Position numbers and translations under genes: made by a program. From assembly GCA_016987375.1 (NCBI GenBank), contig PJRA01000263.1, forward strand, positions 3,715,757 through 3,779,756: a stretch of DNA of 64,000 bases. The letters run 5' to 3'. A model generated the notes under the pieces. That model had not been told where the DNA came from. It saw only the letters and a program-made list of their open reading frames with translations, and made no database searches. Every line of letters begins with the position of its first letter. The first letter of the stretch is position 1. Positions 51,201-64,000 of this stretch are shown piece after piece. Source of the stretch: Brachionus koreanus (lineage: Eukaryota; Rotifera; Eurotatoria; Ploima; Brachionidae).

Positions 51201-51321
51201 TTTAAAAGATTTTGATTTGAATAATTTGGCTGAGAGCAGTTTTTTAGACTATCAAAGTCAAAAGTTTAATTCAAGTATGAGCACCATTAAGAATCTTATT
51301 CCCAAAAAACGTGCGAACTAA
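42271..51321 (+). CDS. Ras-family GEF with REM and CDC25 domains, 12 exons
   Basis: Exons: 42271-43246, 44970-46590, 46648-46729, 46780-46906, 48462-48562, 48624-48763, 48819-48932, 48983-49053, 49121-49782, 49836-50018, 50067-50224, 51093-51321. All junctions are in phase; the product is 1487 aa. The first ~870 residues are Ser/Asn-rich and mostly disordered. Residues about 870-1000 hold a short folded piece (LFGLIWQCADMCYPEYRNKY) and a coiled coil (KLKEIEQRLNIEKNLREKN). About 1000-1130 is a REM domain (FAYQFFVTYRYMCSS). About 1205-1460 is a CDC25/RasGEF domain (IASQLTLIEWDNFLDIHV, FLKIAKKCCDLANFSSAFSI, GLQDITVRNLPSWQHVS, IPPMHLFLL). It should promote GDP release from a Ras/Rap/Ral-type GTPase; the subfamily is unrecognised. 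The exon 10 acceptor could be six bases later. Long introns: 43247-44969, 46907-48461, 50225-51092. Confidence 0.85.
48280..48330. repeat. 51-bp perfect palindrome in a RasGEF intron
   Basis: Arms TTTACTGTTTAATAAAAAAT... (48280-48304) and the exact complement (48306-48330), 25 bp each, around a single C. It lies in the intron 46907-48461, about 130 bp before the acceptor. Perfect arms of this length are unexpected even in A/T-rich DNA. It could be a short foldback element or a hairpin-forming spot. Confidence 0.85.
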
Positions 51322-52841
51322 CTCTAATCAATGTGTAAATACGGCCATTTTTAAAAAATGGTTCTCACGTAGATAATGTACAGGCATTTTTTTCTTGATG
51401 AATTAAGTTTTTACATTTTTAAAAACAAAATTTGCATACCTGTTGCATTTATTTATATATTTTTTTGTTAAATTATGCTGAATAAGATTTTCTATTATGG
51501 TTATTTATATTTTGTAAATTTTTGAGATTTTTTTTTGATAGAAGAATTAAATTTTTTATAAACTTGGAATTTATTAATTTATTTATTTATTGAATCTCAA
51601 ATAAACTATTTTTAAATTTTAATAATTAAAATTTTTCCCAAAATTGAAAGAAAAAATAGAACAACCATTTGCTATATTTTACCAGAATTAAATAATTTTA
51701 ATAGTTTTTAGCCTCAACCAATTCGATCGAATTTATATAAATAGAAATTTCCAAGGTCTTTGACCAAGTTTCACATCGACTGTTGCTTTTTAGTTGTTAG
51801 CTTATGATTTTAAAGGACAAATATTAGAATAGATAAAAAATTCTTTGAATAGAAGAATAGAAGAAAGCAAAATGTTGTTCTAAGTAATGTTGAACCAGAA
51901 TGGCTTAACTTTTCGCACAGATCAGCCCCAAGACCTTGTTCATGTAATTTTCGAAAAATCCGTCCGGCCTTTGAACGTTAATAAGCATGTTACACAGCCA
52001 TTAGACAACCCCAATGGAAAAATATTTTGGTTGTGTTTTTTCAAAATAATTTAAAATGGGATGCACACTCTAATCATGATTGAATCGATCTTGGGGATGA
52101 TTTGAATAAACTTAAAATTTTAATATAAAAATTCCCCAATTATTAAGATTATACATAAAAAAATTAATTAACACGAAATTAAATAAAAAAAAAACACTAA
52201 TTTTTATTTCTTTACCCTTATTTGATTAAAAATTCACTTTTTATTAAAAATTGAATTCCAATTTAAAACCAAAACGCTGAAGCATTACAAAAAAAACAAT
52301 AGTTTTCATAAAACTAATAGACTTGCCAACAGCGATAAAAATGTCTAAAACTGCAAACATAGAAAAATAGGATGCAAAAAAAACACTTCTTTTTTTAAGT
52401 AAAAAACGGTGAGACAATTGGCAAATTTACGTATCTGATAGCGAATATTCAAGTCATTCGGTCGAACAAGAGTCACTGGACTTGTCTAAACAAATGTGGA
52501 AAAAATTGAAAAATTTAGTGCAACAAATAAACACAAGTAAAAAAAAGATTTTTTTTTGTAAATTTTTATTGTCATTTAAATCAAATTGCTGTCAAATAAT
52601 AAAAAACGTGTTTTTTTTTTTATTTTTTGTGGTTATTATAGTAAAATTTGGGGAAAAACTTAAAAATTTGTGGTATTCTAAATAAATTTCTGTCAGTAAT
52701 TCTAAAGATAAATAACTTAAAAAAAGGAAAACCATATTATAAATTTTGATCGAGTTAATTTTATTGGAATTTTTTTAACACTAAGCTTGAATCGGAAAAT
52801 TAAAAATATATTTATAAAAAGAATTTAAATTAAAATTATTT
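51322..52841. other. Intergenic, 1.5 kb, between converging RasGEF and LMAN2
   Basis: Holds the 3' UTRs of both genes. Two stretches stand out: 51860-52110, with less biased composition and short open frames, and 52425-52685, an ATG-containing frame whose translated tail includes a hydrophobic run. Neither is supported as a gene. Confidence 0.5.
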
Positions 52842-54168
52842 TTAATAAAATCGCTTCTTGGTTCGTCTTTGCTTCTCGTAGAATGTATAGCCAAAATATA
52901 AGACGGCCAATACTAATCCGATTACAAATATTGATATAAACATTATTTTGATAATTCGCCAAAATGTTGATGGCTTTTGTTCATCAACTAAATCTTGAAT
53001 AAATAAAGGAATCACAATTTTTCCATTTAGACAGTTAATATATTTTACCTTTTTGTTCGGGAAAAGAGGCCGAGCTTGGTTCAATTAAAGAATGATCAAT
53101 TTGTTCGTTCTTTAGATAAAATTAGTAAAATAAAAATTATTCTGTCAAATTTTTTACTTTTCTTGGTGATTCTAATTTATAAAATTTAACACTAATTACA
53201 TCATGGTTGTCTTTAAAAAAATTCGTTTAAAACCAGTGAGTTTTAATTATTAAAAAAGGTTTTTTTATATCTTAAAATCCATACCGCTTAGATCTCCAGT
53301 TGCAGCTGAAAATCCAATATAGTATTTAGTTGGCAATTTTATATTATCAATACTAAAGCATTCTTTCCAAGCATTTTTGTTATCAACATCAGTAGACACC
53401 TAAAAATTAAAATAATTTGTGATACAAAAATTATTTTTAGATTTTACTGTTAATTTATAGTTTTGGTATCTAACTGCCAAAAATGTGTCATAGTCTTTGT
53501 TTCTAAAAGATGCCTCGCATCCACCCAAAGCTGTGTTGATTCCATCTTTGTCATGGTCGTAGTGCAAACTGCCATTATTTATCATTGCCGAGACATATGG
53601 ATGAACGTGCTTAATAAAAATTCTTTATAATACAATTGAGTTTAATGAAATTTTTTATTTACATTGTTTGGTCCATTATAATTTGCATATGTGTCAAGAA
53701 ACACTGCTAAACCAGTAAAGTAGTCTTTATTGCCAAAAACAGGACCAAGAATATTTTTTTCTTTTGTGTACCACATTGCGAACCCGTCACCAAACAAATC
53801 TTTACCATGCCCATGAACATTAAACTGAAATTGTATTTCCCAATCAGTGAATTCAACAGGCTAAAATTAAGTTAAAAACTGTAATAAAATTTTTATTTTT
53901 TATCAGTTAAATATCTTACAAGTGTATTCCATAGGGCACCTTGTAAACTTTGCGAATCTGATGTTAATCTAACAAATTTGTTACTAACAATTGTGCTTCC
54001 AATAAAATCCCAAAATGGTACTCCAGCACTTGAACCTCCATAGGGTTTGATTAAAGTGTGTTCACGTCTCAATAGCTCACTGAGACCATCTTGGTTTTGA
54101 ATTGATTCTTTGGCAAAAAATACCAATATAACCAACAAATTAATAAATTTTAGTCTGCTTGAAATCAT
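52842..54168 (-). CDS. LMAN2: Vesicular integral-membrane lectin VIP36-like; 7 exons
   Basis: Exons on the minus strand: 53920-54168, 53663-53860, 53448-53609, 53285-53399, 53158-53210, 53049-53109, 52842-52993, all in phase, 329 aa. L-type lectin that binds high-mannose glycans and cycles between ER, Golgi and vesicles. A signal peptide (LKFINLLVILVFF) is followed by the lectin domain: REHTLIKPYGG, PFWDFIGST, GDGFAMWYT, VFLDTY, NNGSLHYDHDKDG, DTFLAVRYQNYKLT, KYYIGFSAATGDLSDNHD. The acidic and Asn residues of the sugar and calcium site (FLDTY and NNG..HYDH blocks) are present. A membrane helix (IMFISIFVIGLVLAVLYFGY) precedes a basic cytosolic tail ending KRFY, the VIP36-type exit signal. Start: the ATG directly before ISSRLK. 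LMAN2L is an equal alternative name. Confidence 0.93.
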
Positions 54169-54573
54169 ATTCAAAATAAATAACAACACTTAACAAGCAC
54201 CTAATTTCTATTTAACAAAAATTTTTTCTTAAATAAAAAAAAATAAATAGAAAAATTGTTCATGCATCAACGAACAAATGAAATATCGCTAAATTTAAAA
54301 CTTAAGTTTTTTTCTCAACATATAACGTGTAACATTTGTATTAGGTTTTTTTTTTAAAGTAATTTCTCTAATAATATGTGTGTGCATAAAAGTAAATGAA
54401 AATACATGTTTAAAAAATTAATTTGGACAAAAAGTTAATTTTTTTTGGCTCCTTATTTTGAGAAGGACATAAATTTTTGACTTAAAAAACAATTTTGAAA
54501 TTTTTTTAAATAAGAAAAAAATAAGTTAATAGAAAAAGAATAAATTGTTTTAATTTTTTGAATTTGATTAAAA
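54169..54573. promoter_or_regulatory. Shared 405-bp head-to-head promoter region of LMAN2 and DDX41
   Basis: The start codons of the divergent genes are 405 bp apart, with no other gene between, so both promoters and 5' UTRs must overlap or adjoin here. No clear TATA or named site could be chosen in such A/T-rich DNA. Confidence 0.6.
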
Positions 54574-56991
<2,418 letters not shown>

Positions 56992-57906
56992 ACATTTTTA
57001 AATGAAAAATTCAGGTCAAAATGTCATATTTTATTATTATATTAAATAAATTCTATTTTTTTAACTAAAATCTTACCAATTTGTCTTAAGCTATAAATTA
57101 AACAACAATCATTTATAAAATATCACATAGGCGGTATATTTCTGTTTAATTTAACTTAATTATTTGCGCAAAAGTTGTATTTATATAAAACAAAATATGT
57201 GTTTAGTTAGGATTTTAAATGTGTTTGTTATTTTAATCACCAAGTATAAACCTACGAAAAGTTATCATACTTTACTACATTTAATTGGAGCTGAATAATT
57301 TTTCAAGTATAAGATAGACTCAATTTTTTAAATGCCAAATTTCACATAGATTTGAAACTTCGAAAAGTCGAAGGCTAAGTTTATTACTATTTTATTCTTC
57401 CCATTTTTTACAAACAATTGTTTAGGAGAAAATCTCTTATCTACTTTTTGGATAGATCTTAAAATAAATTTGATTCTTTTGATAATTAGAAAAATCTTGA
57501 TAAAATTGATGTGTAAATCATTTTTTCCAAGCATTCTTAACTTAATTCAATAAATCTGATAAAAAACTCTATAAAATAAACAAATAAATCATGGCTATAA
57601 AAATAATTCAGAAATTAAAAATAGACTCTGATTAATCAAAATTCAGCCATAATCATTTCCTTTTATTATGTCTATTGACTAAATTAATTTTATTGAAATG
57701 AAAAAAATTAAATTTTATCGTTGTTTTTTTTTGTTTATTCAAAATTAAAACAAATATATTACTAAAAAAAAATATAAAAAAAAAAAATTTTTGTTCCAAG
57801 ATGTTAGAATGGTTCAGTCTTGAAAAAAATTATTAATAAGCAATAATTTGAATCGCATTTTTTATAATTATTTTTAGATAGCTAGTTATTAGTTGAGGGG
57901 ACGAAT
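56992..57906. other. Intergenic, 0.9 kb, converging 3' ends
   Basis: The 3' flanks of DDX41 and of the dynein light chain gene. AATAAA-like signals occur near 57047. No other feature seen. Confidence 0.6.
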
Positions 57907-62341
<4,435 letters not shown>

Positions 62342-63196
62342 TTTTGTAAAATAAAATTTATTTTTTAATTTTTATAATTAAACGTGATATTATCTAACAT
62401 TTGCTTTACATTAAGTAAAAACTCTACATTAACATTCCTAAAAGACTGGATGCTTGCTTTAAAAATGGAATAATTGTTTAGTTTTAAAATAGTAGCATTG
62501 AATGAAACTGAAATTTTTGAAACTTGAAACATTTTTTTAAATGGAGCAACATCTATCTTGCCAAAATCTTGAAATTCTTTTTTTTTTATTGATTTGTTTA
62601 AATAGACTTGTTCTTATTGGAAACAATCTAAGTTGATTTGTTAGAAATTAATATATTTTTTAGTATCTAAATCTATCTGATTTAACTACCTAAGATTTTT
62701 AAAAATAATAGCCTATTTATTAATCTATTTAGTTAAAAATTAAAAGCTTTTAGTATAATTATTTGTTTTATTAAATTAAAAACTTGAATTGGAAATTTCT
62801 TGAGAAAATTTAGTTTTAAAAAAATGTAAAATTTTCTCAAACTTCTTAAAATCGACTAATCATGTCTTAGAAAAATTATCAAAAACAAAAATAAAAAAAG
62901 GCCAACTCAAATCAAGTACACAATTTTTTAAATAGATACAAAAAATTTATATAGAAAAGACACAAATATTAAAAATAATCAATATTTTTTTTTATTTAAT
63001 TTTTTTAACTAAAAAAATTTATTTGAAAAATTTCAAATTAAAGTCTTGATGGTCAAATAAAAGAAATAATATGACTTACAAAATAAATAATCCATAAACC
63101 GGCCGCATAAACTTGTCCTTAGATCTTTAATTAATCTTTGGAATTCTTAAAAGACTTACAGTTTTGTAAATTAGCAAAAGTTGTACTTGAGCCTCT
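62342..63196. other. Intergenic, 0.85 kb, ferrochelatase upstream region
   Basis: Presumed promoter and 5' UTR of ferrochelatase followed by A/T-rich spacer up to the tail of a LINE. Nothing else seen. Confidence 0.55.
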
Positions 63197-64000
63197 ATTT
63201 ATTTATTTATTTAAAGTTTAAGTCCCATGGACAAATTGAAGTATGATATAAAAAAAAAAATTTATAAAAAATTATAATCAAATTAAAGTCTTTTTTACAA
63301 TTATTAATTTAACTAGATGAGTTTATACCTAAGACAAAAGATTTAGTAGAAAGATATATTAAAATAAGACACAATTATATATAAAAATCTATCTTTAGCA
63401 GATCATTTAATAAATAAAAAAATTATAGTAGGTTAGGCTTAATTCCATATTTAATTTGATTTGGGAAACAATAAATTTCACTGAATCAACTAGACCACGA
63501 TTTTCTTCAATAAATAAATGATCAATTATTGCTAGAGAAGTCTTCGAACTATAATCCAAAACATCAATATGAGTCTTTTTCTCCACATTATTAAGTTGTT
63601 TGCAAAAGGAGGTATTTTTCTGATCAAACTTTTCATAATTTCCGCGAAGGAAGGTCAAGATATTCCAGCATACTGAGCTATTATTTACTTGCTTTAAAAA
63701 GAATATCTTGTGTTTTGTGTATAGTTGTTCAATCATCTCTAACTGTAAGGTTTCTAACAAAGGTCTGATTCTGGAAAATTTCTTTATTCCTAGTGCTCTT
63801 TTAATTAATAAATTTTGTCTTTTGTCTAGGTCATTTAGTTTATTTTCACTTATATAGACCAAATCCAGATGATATCGAAAAATTGATTGACAAAACTGTT
63901 TATAGAGAAAGCTTACCAGATTAGGACATGCCGATTTTGGTTTACAGCCAAGTCCATATAAAGAGTAAAAGCTCCTCTCAACTTTTTTCCACTTTTCTTC
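63197..64000 (-). mobile_element. LINE 3' end with a TAAA-repeat tail, running out of the window
   Basis: The minus strand carries an RT C-terminal frame (stop at 63407), about 190 bp of 3' UTR, and a (TAAA)n run at about 63197-63215 that fits a LINE tail. The 5' part lies beyond the right edge. The frame is uninterrupted as far as visible, so this is younger than the other LINE pieces of the window. Confidence 0.75.
63407..64000 (-). CDS. LINE reverse transcriptase, C-terminal region, 5' end outside the window
   Basis: An open frame of 197 codons plus stop, still open at the window edge. It starts, as visible, EEKWKKVERSFYSLYGLGCK and continues FLYKQFCQSIFRYHLDLVY, LDKRQNLLIKRALGIKKFSR, PLLETLQLEMIEQLYTKHKI and a long C-terminal helix-rich tail. 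The pattern (a tail in which a Q-N-x-L-I-K-R-x-LGI block precedes a second helical block) is that of the region following the RT domain in many animal non-LTR retrotransposons. No start codon belongs to this part. The catalytic RT motifs would be upstream, outside the window. No stop or frameshift was seen in the visible part. Confidence 0.75.
   Translation of the reverse strand, partial: EEKWKKVERSFYSLYGLGCKPKSACPNLVSFLYKQFCQSIFRYHLDLVYISENKLNDLDKRQNLLIKRALGIKKFSRIRPLLETLQLEMIEQLYTKHKIFFLKQVNNSSVCWNILTFLRGNYEKFDQKNTSFCKQLNNVEKKTHIDVLDYSSKTSLAIIDHLFIEENRGLVDSVKFIVSQIKLNMELSLTYYNFFIY

Noticed and set aside
52425..52685. Frame containing SDSEYSSHSVEQESLDLSKQ and a hydrophobic tail, possible small membrane protein
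   Set aside because: No supported start codon or upstream exon, the hydrophobic part arises from T-runs, and no family was recognised. Kept only as a note.

Overview
The window is a piece of a very AT-rich nuclear genome from an animal. This rests on the gene set (an NR5A nuclear receptor, a TRAP-delta subunit, ZZEF1, RasGEF and RhoGEF signalling proteins, VIP36/LMAN2, DDX41, dynein light chain LC8, mitochondrial ferrochelatase) and on genes split by very short GT-AG introns, mostly 45-60 bp. Spacers are A/T runs, long tracts of weak sequence and decayed LINEs. A small protostome such as a monogonont rotifer would fit the base composition, intron size and LINE remnants, but that placement is inference. 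No prokaryotic, organellar, CRISPR or clear tRNA/rRNA feature was seen.

Layout. 2-1529 (+): 3' part of an NR5A (FTZ-F1/SF-1/LRH-1) receptor gene. 4653-5206 (+): SSR4/TRAP-delta. 7717-8910 (+): an unrecognised coiled-coil protein. 8.9-14.6 kb: gene-free, with a piggyBac-like MITE, one copy of a dispersed repeat and two LINE fossils. 14658-16228 (+): a compact PDZ-DH-PH RhoGEF. 16356-18555 (-): three tandem tiny genes resembling the ATP-synthase subunit DAPIT (ATP5MK), all with an intron at the same site. 18917-33583 (-): a 19-exon ZZEF1 gene (3290 codons by my splicing model, reading frame consistent across every junction). 34.5-35.2 kb: LINE fossil. 37370-39165: a partial direct duplicate of the 5' end of ZZEF1. 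42271-51321 (+): a 12-exon RasGEF with REM and CDC25 domains. 52842-54168 (-): LMAN2/VIP36. 54574-56991 (+): DDX41, head-to-head with LMAN2. 57907-58176 (-): dynein light chain LC8. 60786-62341 (-): ferrochelatase. 63197-64000 (-): the 3' end of a LINE that runs out of the window.

The most interesting structure is the ZZEF1 duplicate. About 930 bp covering exons 1-4 with their introns is almost identical to the parent gene, while the duplicated flanks on both sides are clearly diverged and partly deleted. This pattern suggests gene conversion or a nested second duplication. The copy keeps an open spliced frame of 199 aa. The row of three DAPIT-like genes, the short PDZ-DH-PH RhoGEF, a perfect 25-bp-arm palindrome in a RasGEF intron and two short inverted-repeat elements are the other notable points.

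All exon boundaries were worked out by hand from splice signals, reading phase and remembered family features. No alignment, expression or database search was run.
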